From positions 1-30,382 of the forward strand of contig CAVGIM010000036.1 of the NCBI GenBank assembly GCA_963629575.1: 30,382 nucleotides of DNA. The letters are read 5' to 3'. The DNA comes from Hallerella sp963629575. GTDB taxonomy: Bacteria > Fibrobacterota > Fibrobacteria > Fibrobacterales > Fibrobacteraceae. A program made the translations under genes and the position numbers. How positions within the stretch are numbered: position 1 is the first letter of the stretch; every line of letters begins with the position of its first letter. Below the pieces are notes generated by a model. It was not told the origin of the DNA. It ran no database searches and saw nothing but the letters and a program-made list of their open reading frames with translations. Positions 1-7,645 of the stretch are shown here, piece after piece.

Positions 1-96
1 CGTTTAGGTTCAAATGTAAAGCGGATCGCTCTGCGTCTCTAAGCTCCAAGTTCTCTGGACTAAGCTCTGACACCGCGTGGCCTAGGGGGTGGATGC
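1..96 (+). repeat. Partial copy of the window-end palindromic repeat (core, right arm and flank)
   Basis: The segment carries the repeat core (GGTTCAAATGTAAAGCGG then ATCGCTCTGCG), the right arm ending in CTAAGCTCTGAC at 60-71, and the GC-rich flank ACACCGCGTGGCC. The same order and orientation recurs at 30161-30249 near the other end of the window. The left arm would lie outside the window. No gene is visible in 1-364; that stretch consists of this copy, a second degraded copy, a GC hairpin and a third arm fragment. Confidence 0.85.
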
Positions 97-108
97 AAGG
101 AAGGGAAA

Positions 109-223
109 TCAGAACTTAGAACTGAGATTTTAGAACTGAGATTTTCAGACATCTATGTTCTGCATACAAGAAGCTTAAACGTTCACTGTTCTAAGATCTA
201 AGTTCTCCCGACTAAACTCTGGC
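109..223 (+). repeat. Degenerate copy of the palindromic repeat
   Basis: The left arm is a tandem 14-mer, TTAGAACTGAGATT, present twice at 117-144. A diverged centre follows, then a right arm TCTAAGATCTAAGTTCTC ending in CTAAACTCTGGC. The arm layout matches the intact element at 30114-30226, but the centre is largely different. This suggests that the arms are the conserved part of the family. Confidence 0.75.
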
Positions 224-241
224 ACGCCCCTCGCCGGGTAG

Positions 242-259
242 GCCTGTCTGCCGACAGGC
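242..259. repeat. GC-rich hairpin between repeat copies
   Basis: GCCTGTC (242-248) pairs with GACAGGC (253-259) around a TGCC loop. It is followed by further GGCAGGCG-type sequence to about 283. No T-tract follows on either strand, so it is not a convincing terminator. It is probably part of the repeat cluster. Confidence 0.6.
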
Positions 260-330
260 AGGCGCTCACTCCGCCGGCAGGCGAGAACAGGTCGCTTGGC
301 GACAAAAGCCTTTCGGCAGAAAGTAACAGC

Positions 331-376
331 CCGCTCTGCTTTTCTAAGCCCTACGTTCTCTCAACTAATCTCTGAC
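331..376 (+). repeat. Right-arm fragment of the repeat, overlapping a gene end
   Basis: GCTCTGC, TCTAAGCCCTACGTTCTC and the terminal CTAATCTCTGAC (365-376) match the right half of the intact element with a few changes. The last 12 bases are also the last four codons, including the stop, of the minus-strand flavin reductase-like gene. Confidence 0.75.
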
Positions 377-874
377 CAGGACCTTCTGTATTTCCAGTAT
401 GTAGAGCGTGTGAAAATCGCCTGCCGCATAGTTTTCGGAAATCAGGCTCTTTTCGACGAAGCTTTCGGGCGTGTAGGCTTCGGCAAGGAGCTTCTTGCAG
501 ATTAGCGCCATCCGGGATTCTTCGAAATAGGGCGCGTTTGCCGTGTGCGCAACGTGAAATCCCGTGTGGGCCACCTTGTCCTCGTCCCTTCCGCTTGCCT
601 TGCCGGAATAAGCGAGTTCCTTTCGATATTTTTTGTCGAAAAAACAGAGAGAGAGGCTTTCCGAAGAGTCGATAAGCGTTTTCGTGAATCGCTGCGGACG
701 GACGGCGATATAGGCGACAGGCCTGTTCCACATCACGCCGAGACCTCCCCAGGAGGCGGTCATCATGCTAGTCTTCTTTGCGCTTTCCGCCGTGACGAGC
801 ATCCAGTCGTCTCCGATGAGCCTAAAGGGATTGTCCGCAATGTCCTTGGGCGATATTTCTCGAAAGTTTGCCAT
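365..874 (-). CDS. Flavin reductase-like (flavoredoxin-type) FMN-binding protein
   Basis: The 169-residue protein starts MANFREISPKDIADNPF. Its features fit the flavin reductase-like domain: an early WMLVTAES strand, SMMTASWGGLGVMWNRPVAYIAVRPQRFT typical of the FMN-binding split barrel, and a later LCFFDKKYRKELAYSGKASGRDEDK. Such proteins bind FMN and act as flavin reductases or small flavoproteins in the cytoplasm; the partner here is unknown. I chose the start at 874 because TAGGAGA lies about 8 bases upstream; the longer open frame to 958 runs into mntP. The Shine-Dalgarno overlaps the mntP stop codon, which implies a two-gene operon. The final codons (Val-Arg-Asp-stop) coincide with a repeat arm, so the natural C-terminus may have been changed by the repeat. 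Confidence 0.85.
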   Translation of the reverse strand: MANFREISPKDIADNPFRLIGDDWMLVTAESAKKTSMMTASWGGLGVMWNRPVAYIAVRPQRFTKTLIDSSESLSLCFFDKKYRKELAYSGKASGRDEDKVAHTGFHVAHTANAPYFEESRMALICKKLLAEAYTPESFVEKSLISENYAAGDFHTLYILEIQKVLVRD

Positions 875-885
875 GTATTGTTCTC

Positions 886-1446
886 CTAGGAAAGATGTTC
901 TGCCAAGATCTTGAAGCCAATAGCGATAAGGACGATTCCGCCTAGAATTTCCGCCCACTTGGAGGAAATCTGCTTGCCGACCGATTTTCCGAGGTTTGTC
1001 CCGAGTTCCGTTGCGAAAAGGGCAACCGCACCGATAAGCAGGGACGACCAGACGATTTCGTGTCCGACAAGTCCAAAGGAAAGTCCGATGGCCAGAGCGT
1101 CAAGGCTTGTTGCGACGGCAAGTGCGGCAAGAGTCTTGATTTCCAGCCTTTTCGCAAAGGTTCTGGATTCCTCGCCCCTTGCCGCTTCCCGGATCATGCG
1201 GACTCCGACAAGGCCGAGCAGGGCGAACGCAATCCAATGATCGACGGCACCGATGTAAGAGGCGAGGAAAGTCCCGCAAAAGAAACCGGCCAGCGTCATG
1301 CCTGTCTGGAAAACGCCGAAAAAGATTCCCATCCGGAAAATATCCGCCTGGGAGGTCTCCCGCCGGCAGAGTCCCACCGAAACGGATACAGCGAAGCAGT
1401 CAATCGCGAGGGCGCAAGCGACTAGAAAAACGCCGATAAAATCCAT
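886..1446 (-). CDS. mntP: Manganese efflux pump MntP
   Basis: The 186-residue hydrophobic protein has about six membrane segments. It carries the two internally related halves of the MntP (former DUF204/YebN) family: ALAIDCFAVSVSVG in the first half and VATSLDALAIGLSFG in the second, each with an intramembrane Asp thought to line the Mn(II) path. It would export Mn(II) across the inner membrane. The frame stays open to 1557, but the start at 1446 (MDFIGVFLVACALAIDCF) matches the usual N-terminus. A minus-strand TATATT at 1502-1507 is a plausible -10, giving a leader of about 50 bases. I saw no yybP-ykoY-type manganese riboswitch; the space to the divergent SDR gene is only 74 bases. The flavin reductase-like gene follows 11 bases downstream. 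Confidence 0.92.
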   Translation of the reverse strand: MDFIGVFLVACALAIDCFAVSVSVGLCRRETSQADIFRMGIFFGVFQTGMTLAGFFCGTFLASYIGAVDHWIAFALLGLVGVRMIREAARGEESRTFAKRLEIKTLAALAVATSLDALAIGLSFGLVGHEIVWSSLLIGAVALFATELGTNLGKSVGKQISSKWAEILGGIVLIAIGFKILAEHLS

Positions 1447-1501
1447 AAGTTGCGAAATCCACGAAAAAAAGTTAATTTGAAAAAGTCCTTGGGTAGGGCA
1501 C

Positions 1502-1507
1502 AATATA
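1502..1507 (-). promoter_or_regulatory. Candidate -10 box for mntP
   Basis: On the minus strand this reads CTATATTGTG, the same CTATATT context found before other genes here (14969, 23084, 27194). No good -35 is visible at 17-18 bases, so this is a -10 match only. Confidence 0.45.
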
Positions 1508-1520
1508 GAAAAGGCTGTCC

Positions 1521-2312
1521 ATGAAACGTTTTCGGATAATTCTTCTGACGGGCGCAAGCTCTGGAATCGGCAAGGAAATCGCGTATGCGCTCGCTCCCCA
1601 GTCGGAGCGTATCGTCCTTGTCGCCCGGAGAACCGAAAAAATCGAAGAAATCGCGCGGGATCTTTCCGTTCGGTTTGGCGTTTCCGCCTTTGCGCTTTCG
1701 GCGGATCTTTCCATCCCTGGCGAAGCCTCTCGGGTTTTCGAAAAGACGGTGGAACTCGCCGGAGACGCTCCCGACGTTCTCGTGAACGATGCCGGAGTGG
1801 GGTTCCAGGGGAAGGCCACGGAAATTCCGGTCGATGCGGAATGCAAGATGCTTCGGGTAAATGTCGAAAGCCTGATGGTTCTTTCGAAGCTTTCGCTCCA
1901 GGCGATGGAAAAGAAGAGACGCGGAGTCATTCTGAACGTTTCGAGCATGGCGGGATTCCAACCGGGACCTTACATGGCAGCCTACTATGCGACAAAGGCC
2001 TTTGTACTCTCTTACAGCGAAGCTCTCGCCGAAGAGGCCCGGAACGCTCGAGTCCGGATCCTTGCGCTTTGCCCCGGATTTGTCGATACGGAATTTCATC
2101 TTCGTTCCGGTTCCCGAAAGGGCTTTCTCCGCTGCCTTTTCCGCTCGTCTGCGCGAACGGTCGCCTGGGAAGCCGTTCGGGCCGTTCTCGGCGGCGCATC
2201 CGGAATCGTCGTCCCCGGAAAATTCAACCGTTTGCTTTTGCTTGCGGAGAGATTCCTTCCGCGGCGTCTGGTCGCAAAGGCGATGGCCCGCATCCTGCAT
2301 CGAGGTAAATAG
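1521..2312 (+). CDS. Short-chain dehydrogenase/reductase (SDR family)
   Basis: The 263-residue classical SDR has the cofactor motif TGASSGIG at residues 10-17, NDAG at 89-92 (a variant of NNAG) and Asn114. Ser141 and Tyr155-x-x-x-Lys159 supply the catalytic set. ARR at 35-37 after the second strand suggests NADP(H) preference. It would catalyse an NAD(P)-dependent carbonyl/alcohol conversion; the substrate cannot be read from sequence. The C-terminal tail (about residues 195-263) is basic and hydrophobic, as in DltE/YqjQ-like SDRs that may associate with membranes. The gene diverges from mntP, and its TAG stop directly abuts the ATG of the cytochrome gene, so the two are probably co-translated. 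Confidence 0.92.
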   Translation: MKRFRIILLTGASSGIGKEIAYALAPQSERIVLVARRTEKIEEIARDLSVRFGVSAFALSADLSIPGEASRVFEKTVELAGDAPDVLVNDAGVGFQGKATEIPVDAECKMLRVNVESLMVLSKLSLQAMEKKRRGVILNVSSMAGFQPGPYMAAYYATKAFVLSYSEALAEEARNARVRILALCPGFVDTEFHLRSGSRKGFLRCLFRSSARTVAWEAVRAVLGGASGIVVPGKFNRLLLLAERFLPRRLVAKAMARILHRGK

Positions 2313-2684
2313 ATGACGAACCGTCTAAAAGTCGCCTGCCTGTCCGGGGTGCTTGTCACGGTACTTTTTGCCGCGGATGCGTTTCGAATGCCGGAACTCA
2401 CCGCCGAGGCGCGGGCTTCTGCCGCGGACCTCTACGACCGCGAGTGTTACGCCTGCCACCGCTGGAACAGGAATTTTGCCGGTCCCGACATGAAGGGCAA
2501 TGTACTTCGCTACGAGGGACGTCCAAAGGCTCTCTTCGAATATCTCAAGGATCCCAGGCCGATTCATCCCGACAAGTATCTTCCGATGGAAATCGGAAAG
2601 CTGTCCGACGCGGAGGCCTCCCTGATGGTCGCCTGGCTCTTTTCGCTTGTTTCCGACAGCGCGGCGGCGGATCGTCCCCGCTAA
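2313..2684 (+). CDS. Small mono-haem c-type cytochrome
   Basis: The 123-residue protein has an N-terminal signal peptide (MTNRLKVACLSGVLVTVLFAADA). It has one haem c site, CYACH, near residue 45, and a later PMEIGKLSDAEASLMVAWL segment. The Met in PMEIG is a plausible distal haem ligand and the rest the usual C-terminal helix. It would be exported to the periplasm and carry electrons, possibly with a membrane oxidoreductase encoded elsewhere. It starts immediately after the SDR stop codon. No terminator is obvious downstream; the 154 bases before atpE are AT-rich and look like promoter sequence. Confidence 0.88.
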   Translation: MTNRLKVACLSGVLVTVLFAADAFRMPELTAEARASAADLYDRECYACHRWNRNFAGPDMKGNVLRYEGRPKALFEYLKDPRPIHPDKYLPMEIGKLSDAEASLMVAWLFSLVSDSAAADRPR

Positions 2685-2838
2685 GACAAATCATCTCCAA
2701 AGAGCGCATTTTGTCTCCCAAAGACGCAAATTTGTCGAAAGTTTTTCTTTTTTAACAGAAAAATCCCGTTTTTTTGAAAATTTTTCATGTATATTACAAA
2801 TGGCGCTGAAAAAACGCGCCTTGAAATTCGGAGATTTT
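2685..2838 (+). promoter_or_regulatory. AT-rich promoter region of the V-ATPase operon
   Basis: The region is markedly AT-rich compared with the flanking genes. TATATT at 2790-2795 (context CATGTATATTAC) is a likely -10, about 45 bases before the atpE start. I found no convincing -35 at 17 bases. A Shine-Dalgarno-like GGAG lies at 2830-2833. Confidence 0.5.
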
Positions 2839-3441
2839 ATGGCTGAAGATTTACAGAACCTGATTGAACGTATCCAGAAAGAAGCGGTAAACAAGGCCGA
2901 CGAAAAATCCGCGGCGATTATCGCCAAGGCGAACGAAGAAGCGTCCCGCATTCTGGAAAGCGCCAAGGCGGAAGCCGCTGCCGTACTCGAAAAGGCGGAC
3001 AAGGATTCCGCAGCTTACGCGGAACGCAGCGAACGCGCCATCCAGCAGGCTGCCCGCGATGTCTTGATTTCTGTCGGTCGCCGTATCGAAAAGATGATTA
3101 GCGAAATTCTCTCTCGCGAAGTGGAGAAGAATCTTTCGGAAAATACGATCAAGGACATGCTCCTTCTCCTCGCCAAAAATTATTCGACGGATACGGAACT
3201 GGTCTTCTCCGAGGCGGACAAGGAGAAACTGTCGTCCTTCGCTGTCGGGGAATTTTCCAAGGCGCTCGGCAAGGGTGTCAAGGTGGAGAGCGATTCGGGA
3301 ATCAAGTTCGGCTTTCGCGTGAAGGTCGATAACGGCAAGGTTTCCCACGAATTCACGTCCGACGAAATCGCCGCGTCGCTCGCTTCCGTTGTTCGTCCGG
3401 AACTCGCCAAGATAGTTTCGGAAGCCGCGCAGGGAAAATAG
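2839..3441 (+). CDS. atpE: V/A-type ATPase subunit E (peripheral stalk)
   Basis: The 200-residue protein has a long charged, alanine-rich helical N-terminal half (about residues 5-85, KADEKSAAIIAKANEEASRILESAKAEAA). A mixed C-terminal domain ends in DEIAASLASVVRPELAKIVSE. This is the architecture of subunit E, which forms the peripheral stalk that holds the A3B3 head against the membrane sector. I chose 2839 because of GGAG seven bases upstream and the poor quality of the translated region before it. It is the first gene of the operon, and the DUF2764 gene follows after 3 bases. Confidence 0.9.
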   Translation: MAEDLQNLIERIQKEAVNKADEKSAAIIAKANEEASRILESAKAEAAAVLEKADKDSAAYAERSERAIQQAARDVLISVGRRIEKMISEILSREVEKNLSENTIKDMLLLLAKNYSTDTELVFSEADKEKLSSFAVGEFSKALGKGVKVESDSGIKFGFRVKVDNGKVSHEFTSDEIAASLASVVRPELAKIVSEAAQGK

Positions 3442-3444
3442 CGG

Positions 3445-3978
3445 ATGAATAACGCTATCTATATTTCCGCATCCCTTCCCTTTTTACGCTTTGGAGATAC
3501 TCCGCCGTTCTCCCTGTCGGAACTCCGAAGCCGCTGCGAAAGCGTCATGAGCGAAGAGGAACTCGCCGCGTTCGATGCCCTGCTAAGCGGGGAACCTAGC
3601 GACGATCCGTTCATTTCCGCCTATCGGGACCATGAAACCCAGCTGAAGAATATCCTGGGGCATGCGCGTGCCGCCGCCTGGGGACAGGACGTGCGTTTTA
3701 CGGAACGCCCGTTTCGCGGCTACGATGTTACGTTTGCGAAAATGGTGGCGGATGCCTGCGCAAAGACGAATCCGCTCGAACGCGAAGAGGAGCTGGATAG
3801 GGTACGTTTCTGGCTTGTCGAAGAGCTGGCTTCCGAAGAAGGGAGCATGGCGTGCCTTTATGCGTTTGCCGTCAAGCTCGGAATTTGCGAACGGTGGGCG
3901 AAAATTTCGCCCGAGGCGGGAAATGCCGCAGTTCTTAAAGTGATTAACGATAACGATCCTGCGGCAAGGCAGGAATGA
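3445..3978 (+). CDS. DUF2764-type V-ATPase operon protein (probable subunit C substitute)
   Basis: The 177-residue acidic, mostly helical protein begins MNNAIYISASLPFLRFGDTPPFSLSELRSRC and has no signal peptide. Its position between subunits E and A, its size and the N-terminal 'YY..SSLP.L.F...PP.S' pattern match the DUF2764 family, known from V-ATPase operons of Chlamydia, Bacteroides and spirochaetes. No recognisable subunit C or F gene is present, so it may supply the central-stalk adaptor (C/d) function; that role is an inference. Its TGA overlaps an upstream ATG of the atpA frame. Confidence 0.75.
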   Translation: MNNAIYISASLPFLRFGDTPPFSLSELRSRCESVMSEEELAAFDALLSGEPSDDPFISAYRDHETQLKNILGHARAAAWGQDVRFTERPFRGYDVTFAKMVADACAKTNPLEREEELDRVRFWLVEELASEEGSMACLYAFAVKLGICERWAKISPEAGNAAVLKVINDNDPAARQE

Positions 3979-3995
3979 CCGGAGGTCTTTTTTCA

Positions 3996-5729
3996 ATGGC
4001 TAGTATCGGTAAAATTATCGGTGTGAACGGAAACTTGATCCGTGTCGCATTCGAGGGCGCTGTCGCGCAAAACGAAGTCGGTTTTGCAAGGCTTTCGTCC
4101 GGCGTGGAACTGAAATGCGAAGTCATCCGCATTCGCGGCGACTATGCGGAACTCCAGGTCTTTGAAGACACTTCGGGACTCAAGGCCGGCGACGCGGTTC
4201 GCTTTACGGGCGAGTTGCTTTCCGTAGAGCTCGGACCGGGACTCTTGACGCAGGTCTTTGACGGCCTGCAGAATCCGCTTCCCGAACTGGCGGAAGAATG
4301 CGGCTTCTTCTTGCAGCGCGGCAGGTATCTTCCGGCGCTTCCCCGTGACGCCAAGTGGGCATTTTCCCCGGTGGCGAAAGTCGGAGACAAGGTCTCTGGC
4401 GGCGATACGCTCGGAACAGTTCCCGAAGGCATTTTCAAGCACCGCATCATGGTGCCTTTCAAGATTCGCTCCCAGGTGACCGTGGAATCGATTGTTCCTG
4501 CCGGCGAACACGTTGTCGAAGATGTCGTTGCGACGCTAAAGGACGAAAACGGCAAGACTTTCGAAGTCAAGATGTACCAGACGTGGCCAGTCAAGGTCCC
4601 CATCAAGAATTACGTCGAACGCCTTCGTCCGTCAAAACCGCTTTCGATGCAGCAGCGCATTATCGATACATTCTTCCCGGTGATGCAGGGCGGAACGTTC
4701 TGTACGCCGGGGCCGTTCGGCGCGGGAAAGACGGTCTTGCAGCAGCTGATGAGCCGCTACGCGGATGTCGATATCGTGATTCTCGCCGCTTGCGGTGAAC
4801 GTGCCGGCGAAGTGGTGGAAACCCTTCGGGAATTTCCCGAGCTTATCGATCCGCGCACGGGCAAGAGCCTGATGGAGCGGACGCTCATCATTTGCAACAC
4901 TTCCTCGATGCCGGTCGCCGCGCGAGAGGCCTCCGTCTATACAGGCGTGACGATTGCGGAATATTACCGCCAGATGGGACTGAACGTCCTTTTGCTTGCG
5001 GACTCGACTTCTCGCTGGGCGCAGGCTCTCCGCGAAATGAGCGGACGCCTGGAAGAAATCCCGGGCGAAGAGGCGTTCCCGGCCTATCTCGAATCGACGA
5101 TCGCGTCTTTCTATGAGCGCGGTGGCGTGGTCAGGCTTCGCGACGGTTCCTCGGGTTCCGTGACGATTGGCGGTTCGGTTTCTCCCGCCGGCGGTAACTT
5201 TGAAGAACCGGTGACGCAGGCGACGCTGAAAGTCGTCGGCGCGTTCCTCGGGCTTTCCCGCGAGCGTTCCGACCAGAGGCGCTTCCCGGCGATTCATCCG
5301 CTGGAATCTTGGTCCAAGTACGAAGGCGTCATCGATTCCGGAAAGGTCGCCGAGGCGAGGCGGATTCTCGTTTCCGGCAATGACGTGAACCAGATGATGA
5401 AGGTGGTTGGCGAAGAGGGAACCTCGATGGACGACTTTGTCGTCTATCTGAAATCCGAATACCTGGATTCCGTCTATCTGCAACAGGACGCCTACCATGA
5501 AGTCGATGCGGCCTGCTCCGCGGAACGCCAAAAGTATGTCTTTGACCGCGTTTACGCGATTCTCGAGACGCCTTTCGACTTTAGTGACAAGGACTCCGCT
5601 CGCGGATTCTTCCTGAAGTTGACCCAGGCGACGAAGGACTGGAACCGCGTCGCCTTCGATTCCGAAGAATTCAAGAATCTCGAAAGCCAGATTTTTAGCT
5701 CCGTAAAGGAGGTTTCCAAGAATGTCTAA
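3996..5729 (+). CDS. atpA: V/A-type ATPase catalytic subunit A
   Basis: The 577-residue catalytic subunit has the N-terminal barrel at about residues 1-75. The A-type insertion is at roughly 110-190, the Walker A GPFGAGKT at 239-246, and the catalytic-glutamate loop CGERAGE at 266-272. ADSTSRWAQALREMSGRLEE follows from 335. It hydrolyses or makes ATP in the A3B3 head. The frame has an earlier ATG at 3975 that overlaps the previous stop, but GGAGG at 3981-3985 lies inside that stretch and is well placed for 3996 (MASIGKI, the normal family start). Its end overlaps atpB by 8 bases. Confidence 0.95.
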   Translation: MASIGKIIGVNGNLIRVAFEGAVAQNEVGFARLSSGVELKCEVIRIRGDYAELQVFEDTSGLKAGDAVRFTGELLSVELGPGLLTQVFDGLQNPLPELAEECGFFLQRGRYLPALPRDAKWAFSPVAKVGDKVSGGDTLGTVPEGIFKHRIMVPFKIRSQVTVESIVPAGEHVVEDVVATLKDENGKTFEVKMYQTWPVKVPIKNYVERLRPSKPLSMQQRIIDTFFPVMQGGTFCTPGPFGAGKTVLQQLMSRYADVDIVILAACGERAGEVVETLREFPELIDPRTGKSLMERTLIICNTSSMPVAAREASVYTGVTIAEYYRQMGLNVLLLADSTSRWAQALREMSGRLEEIPGEEAFPAYLESTIASFYERGGVVRLRDGSSGSVTIGGSVSPAGGNFEEPVTQATLKVVGAFLGLSRERSDQRRFPAIHPLESWSKYEGVIDSGKVAEARRILVSGNDVNQMMKVVGEEGTSMDDFVVYLKSEYLDSVYLQQDAYHEVDAACSAERQKYVFDRVYAILETPFDFSDKDSARGFFLKLTQATKDWNRVAFDSEEFKNLESQIFSSVKEVSKNV

Positions 5730-7023
5730 GGTTTATCACCGTATCGAAAGCATTGCGGGTAGCGTTATCACGATCAAGGCCGATGGCGTTGCCAACCAGG
5801 AACTCGCGCGCGTCACGAGCGCTCAGGGAGAGTCGCTAGCCCGCGTGATCCGAATAGACGGCGAAAAGGTCGATTTGCAGGTCTTTGCCGGTGCGCGAGG
5901 CATTTCGACGGATTCCCAGGTACGTTTCTTTGGGCATCCGATGGAGGTTCCGTTCAGCGATGCGCTCCTGGGCCGAGTCTTTGACGGTGCCGGAAATCCG
6001 CGTGACAACGGTCCGGTCATCGAGGAAAATCCCGTGCCTATCGGAGGTCCTTCGGTGAACCCGGCGAAGCGTATCATTCCGAAAAAGATGGTTCGCACCG
6101 GTATTCCGATGATTGACGTTTTCAACACGCTGGTCGTTTCCCAGAAGCTTCCCATCTTTTCCGTTGCGGGAGAGCCTTACAACCAGCTGCTTGCCCGTAT
6201 CGCGCTCCAGGCCGAAGTCGATGTGATCGTGCTTGGCGGAATGGGTCTGAAATACGACGACTATCTCTATCTGCGGGATTACCTGGACAGGAACGGCGCG
6301 CTTTCCCGCACGGTGATGTATGTCCATACCGCTTCGGACCCGATTGTGGAATGTCTGCTGGTTCCCGACGAGGCGCTGGCTGTCGCGGAACAGTTTGCGA
6401 CGCGCGGCAAGAACGTACTAGTCCTTTTGACCGACATGACGAACTTTGCGGACGCCCTGAAGGAAATTTCGATTACGATGGAACAGATTCCGTCGAACCG
6501 CGGCTACCCGGGCGATCTGTATTCCCAGCTTGCCAGCCGCTACGAAAAGGCGGTCGATTTCGAAGGTTCCGGTTCGATTACGATTCTCGCCGTGACGACG
6601 ATGCCCGGTGACGACGTGACGCACCCGGTCCCGGACAATACAGGCTACATCACGGAAGGCCAGTTCTACCTGAAGCACGGTCGAATCGAACCGTTCGGCT
6701 CGCTTTCCCGCTTGAAGCAGCAGGTGAACGGCAAGACCCGCAGCGACCACCGGACGATCATGAACACGATGATCCAGCTTTACGCGAGTTACAAGGAGAC
6801 TCTCGAAAAGCAGTCGATGGGATTCCGGATGAGCAACTGGGACAACAAGCTTTTGAAATATGGCGAACGCTTCGAAAAGGAGATGATGGACCTGTCGGTG
6901 AATATTCCGCTCGAGAATGCGCTCGATCTCGGGTGGGAAATTCTCGCCGACTGCTTTACTCCCGAAGAAACCGGCATTCCTTCGAAAATGGTAAACGAGT
7001 ATTGGCCGAAGAAGAAGGGGTGA
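5722..7023 (+). CDS. atpB: V/A-type ATPase regulatory subunit B
   Basis: The 433-residue non-catalytic head subunit lacks a P-loop; the equivalent region reads PIFSVAGEPYNQLLARIALQAE. It keeps TDMTNFADALKEIS and MEQIPSNRGYPGDLYSQLASRYEKA, typical of subunit B. It alternates with subunit A in the head and contributes residues to the nucleotide site. AAGGAGG lies about 10 bases before the ATG, within the 3' end of atpA, so translation is coupled. The length is close to the usual 430-460 residues. Confidence 0.95.
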   Translation: MSKVYHRIESIAGSVITIKADGVANQELARVTSAQGESLARVIRIDGEKVDLQVFAGARGISTDSQVRFFGHPMEVPFSDALLGRVFDGAGNPRDNGPVIEENPVPIGGPSVNPAKRIIPKKMVRTGIPMIDVFNTLVVSQKLPIFSVAGEPYNQLLARIALQAEVDVIVLGGMGLKYDDYLYLRDYLDRNGALSRTVMYVHTASDPIVECLLVPDEALAVAEQFATRGKNVLVLLTDMTNFADALKEISITMEQIPSNRGYPGDLYSQLASRYEKAVDFEGSGSITILAVTTMPGDDVTHPVPDNTGYITEGQFYLKHGRIEPFGSLSRLKQQVNGKTRSDHRTIMNTMIQLYASYKETLEKQSMGFRMSNWDNKLLKYGERFEKEMMDLSVNIPLENALDLGWEILADCFTPEETGIPSKMVNEYWPKKKG

Positions 7024-7024
7024 T

Positions 7025-7645
7025 ATGGCGAAAGTCAAGCTCACAAAAAACGCCTTGAAGGCGGAACGCGATGCGCTCAAGCGATACGAGCGCTATCTAC
7101 CTACGCTTTTGTTGAAAAAGCAACAGCTCCAGGTGGAAATGCGCTCCCTGCAGGCCAAGGTGATGGCTAAGCGCGAAGAAGAGGATACGCTTCGCAAGTC
7201 CATTTCGGGCTGGATAGGGCTTTACGCGGAACCTGTCGATTGGAAAAAGTATATTTCCGTCAAGGAAGTTCGAGAGGGCGAAGGAAACATCGCCGGCGTG
7301 GAAATCCCGCTTTTTGACGGTGTCGATTTCGATGTGACCGTCCCGGACTTTTTTACGACGGATGCGTGGCTTGATGAAGGTATCCGTTCCCTGCAAGGGC
7401 TTATTTCCCTCCGTCTAGAAAGACGCGTCCTGGAAAAGCAGTATGAACTTTTGTCGGGCGAACTGCGCTCCACGAGCCAGAGGGTGAATCTCTTCGAAAA
7501 GGTGAAGATTCCCGAGGCGAAGGAAAATATCCGCACGATCAACATTTTCCTTTCCGACCAGCAGATTTCGGGCGTCGCGCGCTCCAAGCTTGCCAAGGGA
7601 AAGTCAAATGCAAGGCTTCTCGCCGAAGAAGGAGCTGCCGCATGA
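7025..7645 (+). CDS. atpD: V/A-type ATPase central-stalk subunit D
   Basis: The 206-residue protein has long N- and C-terminal helices: KLTKNALKAERDALKRYERYLPTLLLKKQQLQ at the start and RVNLFEKVKIPEAKENIRTINIFLSDQQ near the end. This is the antiparallel coiled-coil rotor shaft of subunit D. It transmits rotation between the head and the K ring. It begins one base after the atpB stop, and its TGA overlaps the ATG of atpI (ATGA). Confidence 0.93.
   Translation: MAKVKLTKNALKAERDALKRYERYLPTLLLKKQQLQVEMRSLQAKVMAKREEEDTLRKSISGWIGLYAEPVDWKKYISVKEVREGEGNIAGVEIPLFDGVDFDVTVPDFFTTDAWLDEGIRSLQGLISLRLERRVLEKQYELLSGELRSTSQRVNLFEKVKIPEAKENIRTINIFLSDQQISGVARSKLAKGKSNARLLAEEGAAA

Noticed and set aside
109..223. 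Spaced repeats that could be mistaken for a CRISPR array
   Set aside because: The units are palindromic-armed elements with adjacent or irregular spacing and no cas genes; the tandem pair at 30115-30382 has no unique spacers.
1447..1520. Manganese riboswitch (yybP-ykoY) before mntP
   Set aside because: The leader is only about 50 bases and I see no conserved two-stem layout.
3975..3995. Earlier ATG for atpA at 3975 overlapping the previous stop
   Set aside because: The Shine-Dalgarno GGAGG for the 3996 start lies within this stretch, and MASIGKI is the usual family N-terminus.
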